Of a DNA stretch of 64,000 nucleotides, positions 18,376 through 28,244 are shown piece by piece. The position numbers were made by a program, and so were the translations under genes. Position 1 is the first letter of the stretch. Every line of letters starts with the position of its first letter. The notes under the pieces are model-generated. The model saw nothing but the letters and a program-made list of their open reading frames with translations, made no database searches and was not told the origin of the DNA. The stretch lies in contig USRT01000005.1 in NCBI GenBank assembly GCA_900557195.1, forward strand, positions 1 to 64,000, in the 5' to 3' direction. This stretch comes from an uncultured Clostridium sp. Lineage in GTDB: Bacteria; Bacillota; Clostridia; TANB77; CAG-508.

Positions 18376-19149
18376 ATGATTTTAAAAGATAAAACAATAT
18401 TAATAATGGGACTTAGAAATAAATGGAGCATTGCTTATGGTGTAGCAAAATCAGCATATGAACAAGGTGCAAAACTTGCATTTACATATGTTGGAGAAGA
18501 AAATAAAGAAAAAATAGAAGAATTAATTTCTGAATTTGAAGGAGCAAAAGCTTATACATGTGATCAAGCATCTGAAGATGATGTAGTTAGAGAATCTTTA
18601 AACAAAGTAAAACAAGATTTTGGAAAAGTAGATGGTATATTACATGCAATAGCACATGCTAATACAGAAGATTTAAAAAATGATTTTATAAATACAAGTA
18701 AAGAAGGATTTACACATGCAAATGATGTTAGTGCATATTCTTTTGTAGCAATTGCCAGAATTGCAAAAGAAATTGATTTATTAAATGAAAATGCAAGTTT
18801 AGTATGTTTAACATATCATGGTTCTACTAAAGTATTACCAAACTATAATGTTATGGGGGTTGCAAAAGCAGCATTAGAATGTAGTACTAGATATTTAGCA
18901 GATAATTTAGGAAAAGAAGGAATCCGTGTAAATGCAGTTTCTGCAGGACCAATTAAGACTTTATCTGCTAAAGGAATTAAAGATTTTGGTTCAATACAAA
19001 CAGTTGTTGAAGAAAAATCACCATTAAGAAGAAATGTTACAAAAGAAGAAGTAGGAAATGTAGCAACATTCTTATTTAGCAATATGTCATCTGCAGTAAC
19101 AGGTCAAGTGATTTATGCTGATAGTGGATATTCAATAATGGGAATTTAG
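18376..19149 (+). CDS. fabI: Enoyl-ACP reductase (NADH)
   Basis: 257 residues, short-chain dehydrogenase fold of the FabI type: 'GLRNKWSIAYGVA' cofactor loop, 'IAHANTEDL', and the active site 'LTYHGSTKVLPNYNVMGVAK' with Tyr and Lys spaced as in FabI. It performs the last reduction in fatty acid elongation. AGGAGG precedes the start. Confidence 0.95.
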   Translation: MILKDKTILIMGLRNKWSIAYGVAKSAYEQGAKLAFTYVGEENKEKIEELISEFEGAKAYTCDQASEDDVVRESLNKVKQDFGKVDGILHAIAHANTEDLKNDFINTSKEGFTHANDVSAYSFVAIARIAKEIDLLNENASLVCLTYHGSTKVLPNYNVMGVAKAALECSTRYLADNLGKEGIRVNAVSAGPIKTLSAKGIKDFGSIQTVVEEKSPLRRNVTKEEVGNVATFLFSNMSSAVTGQVIYADSGYSIMGI

Positions 19150-19177
19150 TTTTTATAATTAGTTATATAAAAAAGTT

Positions 19178-19246
19178 AAGGAGTTAGTGTAAAATATGTA
19201 GGCAATCTAAAATTTGGCTTAAACATATGTAACACTAACTTTTATT
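19178..19246 (+). terminator. Long hairpin after fabI
   Basis: AGTTAGTGT / ACACTAACT with further pairing of ATATGT/ACATAT, followed by TTTTATT. It probably ends the fab transcript. Confidence 0.55.
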
Positions 19247-19357
19247 CTTAGTTTAATAGATGCTTTATAATTGTAAGTAAGAAATTAATTTGATTTTGTA
19301 CTAGATAAAAAATAGATACTAATATCTATAGAAATGATAGTGTTTGGGAGGAAAAAT

Positions 19358-19687
19358 ATGTATAAGAAAATATCAAAAAATGAAAAGATAACGAGAAATA
19401 TTAGTGATGTACATTTTGCAGACAATTATTTAACTAAAGAAACTACAGAAAGTGTTAGTGTAGCAGTTACCAGATTAAGTGGAAAATTAGAATCTAGCAA
19501 GACTATAAATGAAAGAGTATATTATTTTATTAGTGCAGATGTTGATTTTATGATTGATGGGGAAAAAATTCATTGTGAAAGTGGAGATGTATTATATTTA
19601 GATAAAGATACTAACTATTCTGCTGAAGGAGATTTTGAAGCAGTCACTATCAATGTACCTGCTTTTGGAGTAATTAAAGATGATTAA
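19358..19687 (+). CDS. Small cupin-domain protein
   Basis: 109 residues from ATG 19358, chosen because GGGAGG lies just upstream; an in-frame ATG at 19334 has no such site. A single cupin barrel is suggested by 'MIDGEKIHCESGDVLYLDKDT' type strands (Gly-Asp turn before 'VLYL'). Most metal-binding His of classic cupins are not evident. Function unknown; it stands alone after the fab genes. Confidence 0.6.
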   Translation: MYKKISKNEKITRNISDVHFADNYLTKETTESVSVAVTRLSGKLESSKTINERVYYFISADVDFMIDGEKIHCESGDVLYLDKDTNYSAEGDFEAVTINVPAFGVIKDD

Positions 19688-19890
19688 ATTTTGTGATAGT
19701 TTATTAAAGCAAATAGTAATTTAATTAAAGAATTTTTGTTTGAAGATAAAAAGAAAATTAAATATCAAATAAGTATTTGCAATAAAGTCAAGTCGTATTT
19801 AGTTTATCATAAGAGAATACCTAAAATAATTTATGAATTCAAAATAAAAAATAACATATAATATAAATGTAATATACTACTAATTTTCAT

Positions 19891-19919
19891 TTGACTTTTT
19901 TTATAAAAAGTAGTATACT
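19891..19919 (+). promoter_or_regulatory. Promoter of the candidate antitoxin RNA
   Basis: TTGACT (19891-19896), a 17-base spacer and TATACT (19914-19919). The stretch 19688-19890 upstream of it is AT-rich without an ORF. Confidence 0.7.
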
Positions 19920-19925
19920 ACATTT

Positions 19926-19997
19926 AACTTAGGTTAATTGTACGATGTCAAGTATGAACAGAGCTAAATGGGTAGCAACATTTAGCTCTATTTTTTA
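19926..19997 (+). ncRNA. Candidate antisense RNA antitoxin (~72 nt)
   Basis: A promoter ends at 19919, and a strong terminator (stem AGAGCTAAATG / CATTTAGCTCT, then TTTTTT) ends near 19997, with no ORF or ribosome site between. Bases 19944-19959 (GATGTCAAGTATGAAC) equal the antisense of the opposite-strand peptide gene's start region (20130-20147) except for two missing bases. The RNA could therefore pair 7+9 bp across that mRNA's start codon and the bases before it. The convergent layout with back-to-back terminators resembles RNA II of the enterococcal par locus. Start point is inferred from the promoter. Confidence 0.65.
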
Positions 19998-20000
19998 TAA

Positions 20001-20034
20001 AAAAATAGAGGTATAGTAGCATATACCTCTATTT
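20001..20034 (-). terminator. Terminator of the candidate toxin gene
   Basis: Stem AAATAGAGGTATA / TATACCTCTATTT, 6-base loop, followed on the - strand by a T run. It lies directly beside the terminator of the convergent small RNA. Confidence 0.75.
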
Positions 20035-20044
20035 AAGACTATTA

Positions 20045-20137
20045 CTAGTCCTCATTTTTGTCTTTAGCTTCTGATTTTGATTCTTTATCTTTCAAAAGTA
20101 ACTCAATCAAACGCCAAATCAAATCATATGATGTCAT
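20045..20137 (-). CDS. 30-residue peptide, candidate type I toxin
   Basis: ATG 20137 has a strong AAAGGAGG site. The peptide starts 'MTSYDLIWRLIELLLK', a short hydrophobic/amphipathic helix, and ends in a charged tail ('KDKESKSEAKDKNED'), the general shape of Fst-type membrane toxins, though I see no direct family match. In its leader UCCUUUC can pair with GAAAGGA of the ribosome site (20149-20155 with 20173-20179), hiding it. A small RNA encoded convergently is complementary to the start region. It could instead be an ordinary small protein with an sRNA regulator. Confidence 0.65.
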   Translation of the reverse strand: MTSYDLIWRLIELLLKDKESKSEAKDKNED

Positions 20138-20186
20138 TAGTATGAACCTCCTTTCCTCAAGATTTCCCATGTGAAAGGATATGAAC

Positions 20187-20216
20187 ATTATATAACCCCG
20201 AACTACAATTTGTCTA
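20187..20216 (-). promoter_or_regulatory. Promoter of the candidate toxin gene
   Basis: On the - strand TAGACA (20211-20216), 18 bases, TATAAT (20187-20192). The transcript would carry a ~45-base leader able to fold over its own ribosome site. The remaining gap to trmB (20217-20483) shows only AT-rich DNA. Confidence 0.65.
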
Positions 20217-20483
20217 TATAAATAATTTATTTTCCAAACATTTATTTACTAAAAGTAAAAACTCTGATGGAAAAAAGCAATTAATGAAAAAATAAAATAT
20301 ATAGAATTAATTAAAAAAGTCTACTGATATTGAAAATGCATAAAGTATACTGTAAAATATTATTAGTCAATTAAGTAGCAAAGAAAATAATATAAGAAAA
20401 GTGAAGAAATATATAAAATAGTTGATAATAATATAGAATAATATTTTTTATGCTAGGTAATATCAGAAAGGAATGAAATAAAA

Positions 20484-21149
20484 ATGAGAATAAGATTTAA
20501 ACCATGGGCTAGACCAGAATTAGAAGCAAGTAAATTTTATATAGATAATCCAGAAGACTACAAAGGGAAATGGAAGGAAGTTTTTAAAAATGATAATCCA
20601 ATTCGTCTAGAATTAGGATGTGGTAAAGGAAGCTTTATGGCAAATTTAGCTGTAAAAAATCCAGATGTAAATTATATTGCTATAGATGTAGTTGATGCAA
20701 TGCTAGGGCTTGCTAAAAGAAATATAGAAGAAAAGTATAAAGAAGAAAAAAGGGAAGTTAATAATGTTTATTTAACAAGATTTGATATTGAAAGAATATT
20801 ATTAATAATGAATGAGAAAGATAATATAGATAGAATATATATTAATTTTTGTAATCCATGGCCAAGAGGAAAACATAGAAAAAAGAGATTAACACATACA
20901 AGGCAATTAGAAAAATATAAAACATTTTTAAAAGAAAATGGGGAAATATATTTTAAAACAGATGATGATGGATTATTTACAGATTCTTTAGGATATCTTC
21001 AAGAATCTGGTTTTAAAATTATAAAAAAGACATATGATTTAGAAAATGAAGTGGATTTTTGGGATAATATTCAAACTGAACATGAAAAGATGTTTATGGA
21101 ACAGGGAATAAAAATTAAAGCTGTTATTGCACAAAAAATAAGCAAATAA
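20484..21149 (+). CDS. trmB: tRNA (guanine-N7)-methyltransferase
   Basis: 221 residues. It methylates G46 of tRNA with SAM. Motifs: SAM loop 'LELGCGKGSF', 'INFCNPWPRGKHRKKRLTH' (family NFPDPWPK-type stretch with Asp replaced by Asn), 'TDDDGLF'. AAAGGAAT lies upstream. The start at 20484 agrees with the family N-terminus ('RIRFKPWA'). Confidence 0.93.
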   Translation: MRIRFKPWARPELEASKFYIDNPEDYKGKWKEVFKNDNPIRLELGCGKGSFMANLAVKNPDVNYIAIDVVDAMLGLAKRNIEEKYKEEKREVNNVYLTRFDIERILLIMNEKDNIDRIYINFCNPWPRGKHRKKRLTHTRQLEKYKTFLKENGEIYFKTDDDGLFTDSLGYLQESGFKIIKKTYDLENEVDFWDNIQTEHEKMFMEQGIKIKAVIAQKISK

Positions 21150-21232
21150 GTTTTAAATAAATTCAAATATATATACTAATAATTTTGAAATGAATTTTTA
21201 AAGACATTAAATATATGAAAGGAATAAAATAT

Positions 21233-22295
21233 ATGGAACAAATAAAAGAAATAATAGGCTTTTTTCAAAATATTGGCAAGAATCAAATAATTGATATTCT
21301 AATAGCAATAGCAATTATCATATTATTTAGTATGGGAAGTTCAATTATATCGTATTTAGTTGTAAAACTATTTAATTTAAAAGAAAAACATAAGAATAAA
21401 ATAAAGTTTAATCCTTGGTATAAGTTAATTAAAAATATATTGGTTTGTTTAGGAATATATTTAGCAATTTTAATACTAGGTCTTCCAGAAGATATAAAAG
21501 GCTTAGTTATAAAAATTTTTAAAATCGCAGTTATAATAATAATATCAAGAACAGTTACAAATTTCTTTAATCCAAAAGAAAAGCTCTTTGTTAAATTAAA
21601 ACAGAGTGATAGATTTTCTGGTGATCAGACATTAGTAAATTTTATAAGTAAAATTGCTAAATGTATAATCTACATTATTGCCTCTTTTTTAATTATAACA
21701 GAACTTGGATATGATTTAAGTGGACTAATTACAGGTTTGGGGCTACGGTGGAGTAATATTTGCACTTGCAGCACAAGATATAGCTAAAAACCTTTTTGGA
21801 GGAGTAGCAATAATTACAGATAAGCCTTTTATTGTAGGGGATTATATTGAAACTGACAAATATCAAGGTACAGTAGAAGATATCACTTTTAGAAGTACTA
21901 GAATTAGAACAAATGAAAATACATTAGTTACAATACCTAATTCAACACTTTCTAATGCGAGCATTACTAATTGGAGCAAGTTAGAAAAGAGAAGGTTTGA
22001 TATTAATTTAAAGTTACCATTAGAAACTAGTTCAGAAAAAATCCAAGATATAATTTCTAAATTAGATATAGTTTTAAATTCTAATGAAGATGTAGTAAGA
22101 GATTCAGTAAGAATTAATTTTAATAAAATAGATACTGATGGAATTAATATATGGATATATCTATATACAACAAATACTATTTATGATGATTATTTTAGAT
22201 TTAAACAACAAATTAATGATTGTATATTAAAAGTATTGGAAGCAGAAAAAGTAAAACTTGCATATCCAGGAAGAAGAGTATATTTGAATGAGTAA
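21233..22295 (+). CDS. mscS: MscS-type mechanosensitive ion channel; one +1 CGG site
   Basis: 353 residues after a +1 change at C21746. Three N-terminal membrane segments lead to the pore helix: in the unshifted frame 'ITGLGL' meets CGG; skipping C gives 'GLGLGGVIFALAAQDIAKNLFGG', the classic Gly/Ala-rich MscS pore and hinge. The beta and C-terminal domains follow ('PFIVGDYIE', 'TIPNSTLSNASITNWS'). ATG 21233 is preferred (AAAGGA upstream) over 21215. It opens under membrane tension to release solutes. Its last eight bases overlap the cca start. Confidence 0.88.
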
Positions 22296-23546
22296 ATTAG
22301 AAGATTATGATATTAAAAAGATTGCTGAGGAAATTAAACAAAAAGGTGGAAGACTTTATTTAGTAGGAGGAGCTGTTCGTGACAAATTATTAAATAAAGT
22401 AAATCACGATGAAGATTATTGTGTAGTGGGATTAGAATCAGATGAATTTGAAAGACTTTTTCCTAATGCTATAAAGAGGGGAAAGGATTTTGAAGTATTT
22501 GATTTATATGGAAAAGAATTTGCAATGGCGAGACTTGAACGAAAGGTAGCAAAAGGACATAAAGGATTTGAAATTATTTCTGGAAGAAATGTTACTTTAT
22601 TAGAGGATTTAAAAAGAAGAGATATTACAATAAATTCTATAGCTCAAGATGTGTTAACTAAAGAAATAATAGATCCTTTCAATCGGAAGAGAGGATTTAG
22701 AAAGAAAAGTTATAAAGGCAACTTCTAAAAGTTTTATAGAAGATCCATTAAGAGTATATAGAGTGGCAAGATTTGCAAGTAAATTACATTTTGAAGTTGA
22801 AGAAAATACAATAAATATTATGAAGGAATTAAAATCAGAACTTAAATATTTGTCAGCTGAAAGAGTGTTTGATGAATTAAGAAAAGCATTAAAAACCAGT
22901 AAGCCATCAATATTTTTTGAAGTACTAAAAAAAGCAGATGTATTAGATGTTCATTTTAGAGAAATTGAAAAATTGATTGGAGCAGAGCAACCTATTAAAT
23001 ATCATCCAGAGGGAGATAGCTATAATCATACCATGCTTGCTTTGGATATGAGCGCAAAACTTACAGAAGATGAAAAAATAAGATTTAGTGTATTAGTACA
23101 TGATTTAGGAAAAGGCTTAACTAAAAAAGAGGAGTATCCACATCATATAGGACATGAAGAAAAAGGGATAACGCAAGTAGAAAACTTATGTAAAAGATTA
23201 AAAATGCCAAATTCTTGGATGAAATGTGGAAAAATATCTTGCAAAGAGCATATGAGACGGCGGAATATTTTATAAAATGAAGGCAAGCAAGAAAGTTACA
23301 TTTATAGAAAATGTTGCTAAAACAGAACTTGGATTAGATGGTTTAGAAATAGTAGTAGAATGTGATAGAAACTGCAGAGGAGACCAAAAAGAAAAAATAG
23401 AATTTGGAAAAATAGGTAAAGAAATGTTAAAAGAGATTGATGGAGAATATGTAAAAAATAAATACAATCTTTCTCCGGGACTTGAATTAAGAGATAAAAT
23501 GCATCAAGAAAGAATTGAATGGATGAAAAAGAAATGTTTATTTTAG
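22288..23546 (+). CDS. cca: CCA-adding tRNA nucleotidyltransferase with HD domain; two +1 CGG sites
   Basis: 418 residues after +1 changes at C22684 and C23258. The nucleotidyltransferase head shows 'LVGGAVRDKLL' and 'HDEDYCVVG' (DxD), then 'RRDITINSIAQ'. At 22684 'DPFN' meets CGG; skipping C gives the conserved 'DPFNGREDLERKVIKATS', then 'IEDPLRVYRVARFA'. An HD phosphohydrolase region follows ('VLVHDLGKG'). At 23258 'EHMR' meets two CGG codons and then TAA; skipping C of the first gives 'MRGGIFYKMKASKKV'. It adds or repairs the CCA end of tRNAs. Confidence 0.88.
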
Positions 23547-23589
23547 ATATATAAGATATGCAGAATAATAATGAAAAGAGGTAATAAAT

Positions 23590-24492
23590 ATGATAGTAGT
23601 AACTTCGGGTTCAAAATATATGGATATAGATGCATATGCATGTAGTATAGCATATGCGCAATTATTGAATTTATTAGGTATAAATGCAAAAGCTGTAAGT
23701 ACAGCTAATTTGAATAATTCTATTACAAAATCATTAAGAAACTTAAATACGAAATTAGATAATTATCAAATTAAAGAAGATGATAAATATGTAGTAGTGG
23801 ATGTTTCGAATCCAGATTTTTTTGATAAATTTGTAAAACAAGAAAATATCATTAAAGTGATTGACCATCATGTAGGATTTGAACAATATTGGAACAATAA
23901 AATTATGGATAATGCTAATATAGAGTTTATAGGTGCTGCAGCAACATTAGTGTTTGAAGAATATGAAAAAAATAATATGCAAGATAAGATGAATATTGAT
24001 GTGGCAAAATTATTAATGGCAGCGATATTAGATAATACTTTAAATTTTACTGCAACAGTAACAAGTAATAGAGATAAAAGAGCTTACAAAAAGATGCAAG
24101 AAATAGCTGGTTGTAAAGATTTTGATAAATTATATTTTAATGAATGTCAATTACAAATAGAGGAAAATTTAGAAGATACAATAAAAAATGATACTAAAAC
24201 AGAAAAAGTAAGTGAAAATTTACCTAGAGTATTTGCACAGTTAACTGTTTGGAATAAAGATTTTTTATTAGTGAATATATACAAGATTAAGCAAATACTT
24301 GGAGATATAGATGATGAATGGATGTTGAATATAATTTGTTTGCAGGATAAAAGAAGCTATATAATAGCAGATAATAAAAATATGCAAGTAAAATTACAAT
24401 ATTTATTAGAATCTCAATTTGATAATTTAATAATGCCTCTTGAGAGCGTTATGTTAAGAAAAGAAATTATAAGGAAAGCAAAATCAATTTAA
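23590..24492 (+). CDS. DHH-family phosphoesterase (PpaC-like)
   Basis: 300 residues. The N-terminal metal-binding pattern 'DIDAYACSIAYA' and 'VIDHHVGFEQY' are DHH-superfamily motifs; 'AAILDNTLNFTATVT' matches manganese-dependent inorganic pyrophosphatase (TDT/DT) regions. The C-terminal part resembles a DHHA2-like domain ('LLVNIYKIK'). It may cleave pyrophosphate or a related small phosphoester; the substrate is not certain. Confidence 0.7.
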   Translation: MIVVTSGSKYMDIDAYACSIAYAQLLNLLGINAKAVSTANLNNSITKSLRNLNTKLDNYQIKEDDKYVVVDVSNPDFFDKFVKQENIIKVIDHHVGFEQYWNNKIMDNANIEFIGAAATLVFEEYEKNNMQDKMNIDVAKLLMAAILDNTLNFTATVTSNRDKRAYKKMQEIAGCKDFDKLYFNECQLQIEENLEDTIKNDTKTEKVSENLPRVFAQLTVWNKDFLLVNIYKIKQILGDIDDEWMLNIICLQDKRSYIIADNKNMQVKLQYLLESQFDNLIMPLESVMLRKEIIRKAKSI

Positions 24493-24644
24493 ATATTAAA
24501 TATGAATATAAATAATATAATCAAATATTTCAAAAGTCCATATGTTTACTCGTATTATACATATTGCATAGGGAAGTCTAGTTAAATAAGAAATGTAAGA
24601 TACTTTTAAAATTAATGATTATAATTTTTGTATTTTTCAAGTTA

Positions 24645-24690
24645 TTAAAGTGCACATGTTTTGACTATAAGATGTGTACTTTTTTGCAAT
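24645..24690 (+). terminator. Hairpin in the DHH-splB gap
   Basis: AAGTGCACAT pairs with ATGTGTACTT, followed by a T-run. It may be a distal terminator of the preceding gene. Confidence 0.5.
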
Positions 24691-24747
24691 CTATATATGT
24701 ATTTTTTTTATATAAACGGTAAAAATACTTTTATGGAGGATAAATTA

Positions 24748-25753
24748 ATGTTTTTACCAAGAGAAATATTTTATGAAAAAGATGCATGGAATTATGAATT
24801 AGGAGAAAGGTTGTTATCTGAATATAAAGCAAAAGGCGTGGAATTAAAAGAAATTGAAAATCACAATAATATAGAAGAAATGAGAAAAAAGGAAAATTCT
24901 GAGTTTTGTAATATGAAGAAAAATTTGATTATTGGAATAAGAAAAACACATAAATTTGTGGAAAATCATAAAGTATCAGATTATTTAGTTCCATACACAT
25001 CATCACGGATGTATTGCTATGTGTTTATATTGTTATCTAGTTTGTAATTTTAATAAATGTTCATATTTAAGATTATTTGTAAATAGGGAAGAGATGCTGG
25101 ATAAAATTATTAAAGTAGCCAATAAATCGGATAAAAATCTTACATTTGAAATAGGTAGTAATAGTGATTTGATATTAGAAAATACAATTACAAATAATCT
25201 TGTTTGGACAATTGAAAATTTTAGAAAATCGCCTAAGGGAATGCTTACATTTCCTACAAAATTTGATATGGTAGATCCAATTTTACCATTAAATCATGAT
25301 GGAAAAATAATAGTAAGAATGAGTGTAAATCCACAAGATATTATAAAGCAAATTGAAATAGGGACATCACCACTAAAAAATAGAGTGGAAGCAATTAATA
25401 AGTTAAAACAAGCTGGATATAAAGTTGGAATATTAATAGCACCAGTAATTTTGGTGGATAATTGGAAAAATTTATATGAAGAGCTTATAAAGTACTTAGA
25501 TGAAAATTTAAGTATTGAAGTAAAAAAAGATGTATTTTTCGAAATCATTTTTATGACATATAGTTATGTTCATAGAATGATAAATAATGATGCTTTTCCA
25601 GATAGAATCAATTTATATAATCAAGATATTATGACAGTAAGAGGAAGAGGAAAATATATGTATAAAAAGGAAGTTAAAGAAGAAGGAGAAGTGTTTTTTA
25701 GAGATAAATTAAAAAGATATTTTCCAAGTAATGAGATTTTGTATATTGTTTAG
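24748..25753 (+). CDS. splB: Spore photoproduct lyase; one +1 CGG site
   Basis: 334 residues after a +1 change at C25006. The radical-SAM motif lies just after the shift: unshifted 'VPYTSS' meets CGG; skipping C gives 'SSGCIAMCLYCYL', with Cx3Cx2C intact. This enzyme splits the spore photoproduct thymine dimer during germination, so the organism probably forms spores. 'CNFNKCSYLRLFVN' and 'FEIIFMTYSYVH' are further family features. ATG 24748 has GGAGG upstream. No sspA gene is nearby. Confidence 0.87.
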
Positions 25754-25759
25754 AATTTA

Positions 25760-25790
25760 TTTCCCACAATAATGTTTTTTGTGGGATCTT
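25760..25790 (+). terminator. Terminator after splB
   Basis: CCCACAA / TTGTGGG stem then ATCTTCTT. A second nested dyad follows at 25794-25848 (GCATTATA ... TATAATGC around TTTACTTAA ... TTAAGTAAA), of unknown role. Confidence 0.65.
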
Positions 25791-26010
25791 CTTGCATTAT
25801 AGTTTACTTAACTTTATTAAGTAAATATTTATATGTAAGTATAATGCAGGGAGCAAAATCATTTTCTTGTATGTTTAAATATAAAATAGCAAAATTTTAA
25901 GTTTTAGTTTGTAATTAAAAAGATATCTATTTTAGCTATAACAAACTAAATGAATAGATAATAGGTTTTAATCATATATATAATATAAAATAGCAAAAAG
26001 GATTTGATTT

Positions 26011-26686
26011 ATGAAAGTGAGAAAATGTTTAATAAGTATAACAATAATATTAGTAGTTATAGTATCGATACAAATAATATATAATAATGTTATTGCAAAA
26101 AATAAAGATACATATAAAATTTTGGTAGATGTAGAATCATCTAGGTTATATTTATTTAAAAATGATATTTTAGAAAAAGAATATAAATGTGCAGGAGGTA
26201 AGCCAACTACACCATCTCCAATAGGAACGTGGACCATAATTTCAAAAGGAAAATGGGGAGAAGGATTTGGAGGAAGCTGGATGCGGGTTTGATTGTCCAT
26301 GGGGGCAATTTGGAATTCATGGAACTACAGAAATTTATTCTGTGGGATGGAGTAGTTCTCATGGTTGTATAAGGATGAATAATGATGAAGTTGCAGAACT
26401 ATATAAAATTATACCAATTGGAACAAAGGTTACTATTGTAGATGGCATATATGGAGCTTTTGGAAAAGGTTTTCGAAATTTAAAGTCTGGTATGTATGGT
26501 TCTGATGTTATGGAAATTCAAAAGAAGTTAAAAGAGCTTGGATTTTTTTATGGAACTCCAAATGGGAAGTTTGGTTCGGAGACAGAGGAGGCTATAAAGA
26601 AATATTGCATAGAAAATAATTTGTATGTAAGAAAGACGATTGATACCCAGTTACAAAAACATATGGGGTTTGAGTTGATAGATTGA
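26011..26686 (+). CDS. L,D-transpeptidase (YkuD) with peptidoglycan-binding domain; one +1 CGG site
   Basis: 224 residues after a +1 change at C26284. An N-terminal membrane anchor (residues ~5-25) puts the enzyme outside. The YkuD domain has 'FGIHGT' and catalytic 'SSHGCIRM'. In the unshifted frame 'GGSWM' meets CGG, then GTT TGA; skipping C gives 'SWMGFDCPWGQFGIHG'. A C-terminal PG_binding_1 domain follows ('SDVMEIQKKLKELGFF'). It makes 3-3 cross-links or attaches proteins to murein; here it could act in vegetative wall or spore cortex. Confidence 0.86.
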
Positions 26687-26783
26687 AATTAATAAATGTA
26701 TATAGACCAGACTATTTCTATTGATAAGACTAGAAAAAAGTGTTATAATATTTTAGTATAAAATTAGAAAGAGAGTAGAAAAA

Positions 26784-28098
26784 ATGAGTTGTAATAAAGT
26801 AGTAGAAGCAAAAAAAGTAGCATTTTGTACTTTGGGATGTAAAGTTAATCAGTATGAAACAAATGGTATGATGCAAAAATTTATGGAAGCTGGATACAAA
26901 ATAGTAGAATTTCATGATTTTGCGGATATTTATATTGTTAATACTTGTACAGTAACAAATATGGCAGATAAAAAGTCAAGGCAAATGCTTAGAAGAGTAA
27001 AAGAAATAAATAAAAACTCAATACTTATTGCGGTTCGGATGTTATGCACAAGTAGCAAAAAATGAATTAGAGAAAATAGATGAAATAGATTTGGTTTTAG
27101 GTAATAATGAAAAAACTAATATATTGGAATGCATAGAAGAATATATACAAAATAATATAAAAGAAGAAGTTAAAGATGTAATGCATCAGTCAGAATTTTT
27201 GGACTTTGGAAGTGTTACATATACAGAAAAAACAAGAGCTGTAATAAAAGTCCAGGATGGTTGTGATAGGTTCTGCTCATATTGTATTATTCCATATGCG
27301 AGAGGAAGAGTTAGAAGTAGAAATCCTGAAAGCATTTTAAGAGAAATTGAGGAGATAAGTGATAAAGGAATAAAAGAAGTTGTTATTACTGGAATACATG
27401 TTGCATCTTATGGAAGAGATTTTAAAAATTCATATAGATTAATAGATTTATTAGAAGATATAAATAAAATAGAAGGAATTAAAAGAATTAGACTTGGTTC
27501 TTTAGAGCCAACATTAATTACAGAAGAGTTTGTATCGAGATTAAAGAAATTAGAAAAAATGTGTGATCATTTTCATTTATCACTTCAAAGTGGATGTGAT
27601 GAAACTTTAAAGAGGATGAATAGAAAATATACAACTAATGAATTTAAAGTTTGTACAGATTTATTAAAAAAAGCTTATCCTGATGTGTCACTTACAACTG
27701 ATATTATTGTTGGATTCCCAGGAGAAACAGAAGAGGAATTTGAAAAAACATATAACTTCCTAAAAGATATAGATTTTTATAAAATGCATGTTTTTAAATA
27801 TTCTAAAAGAAAAGGAACAAAAGCAGCTGTTATGCAAAATCAGATTGATGGAAATATTAAAGAGCAAAGAAGCGCAAGACTAATTGAATTATCTGACAAT
27901 AATGAAAAAATGCATAATAACAAATATATTGGAAAAACAGTAGAAGTTCTTTTTGAAGAAAAAGATGGAGAATATATTAAAGGACATACAACAAATTATA
28001 TGGTGGTTAAAACAAAAAATATAGATAAGATATTAGAGAATAGTATAGAAAAAATAAAAATAAATCATGCCTATGATTCAGAATTAATAGGTGATTAA
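26784..28098 (+). CDS. mtaB: tRNA t6A37 methylthiotransferase; one +1 CGG site
   Basis: 437 residues after a +1 change at C27036. It converts t6A37 to ms2t6A in ANN-decoding tRNAs with two Fe-S clusters. The UPF0004 domain has 'TLGCKVNQYE', 'NTCTVT', and the third cluster Cys lies at the shift: 'ILIAV' meets CGG; skipping C gives 'VGCYAQVAK'. The radical-SAM motif is 'CDRFCSYC', followed by 'RGRVRSR' and a TRAM domain. AGAGAG lies upstream. Confidence 0.9.
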
Positions 28099-28100
28099 AG

Positions 28101-28143
28101 AAATCCTCATCTTAAATGAAATTATAGATGAGGGCTTTTTATA
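28101..28143 (+). terminator. Terminator after mtaB
   Basis: CCTCATCT pairs with AGATGAGG, followed by GCTTTTTAT. Confidence 0.7.
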
Positions 28144-28244
28144 TAAAAGTAATAATAGAATTACATAGTTACTAGTTAATAGTTTTTTTGTAAATAGATT
28201 CAGACATTTAATAATAAAAAATAAAATTAATTGGAGATGATAAG

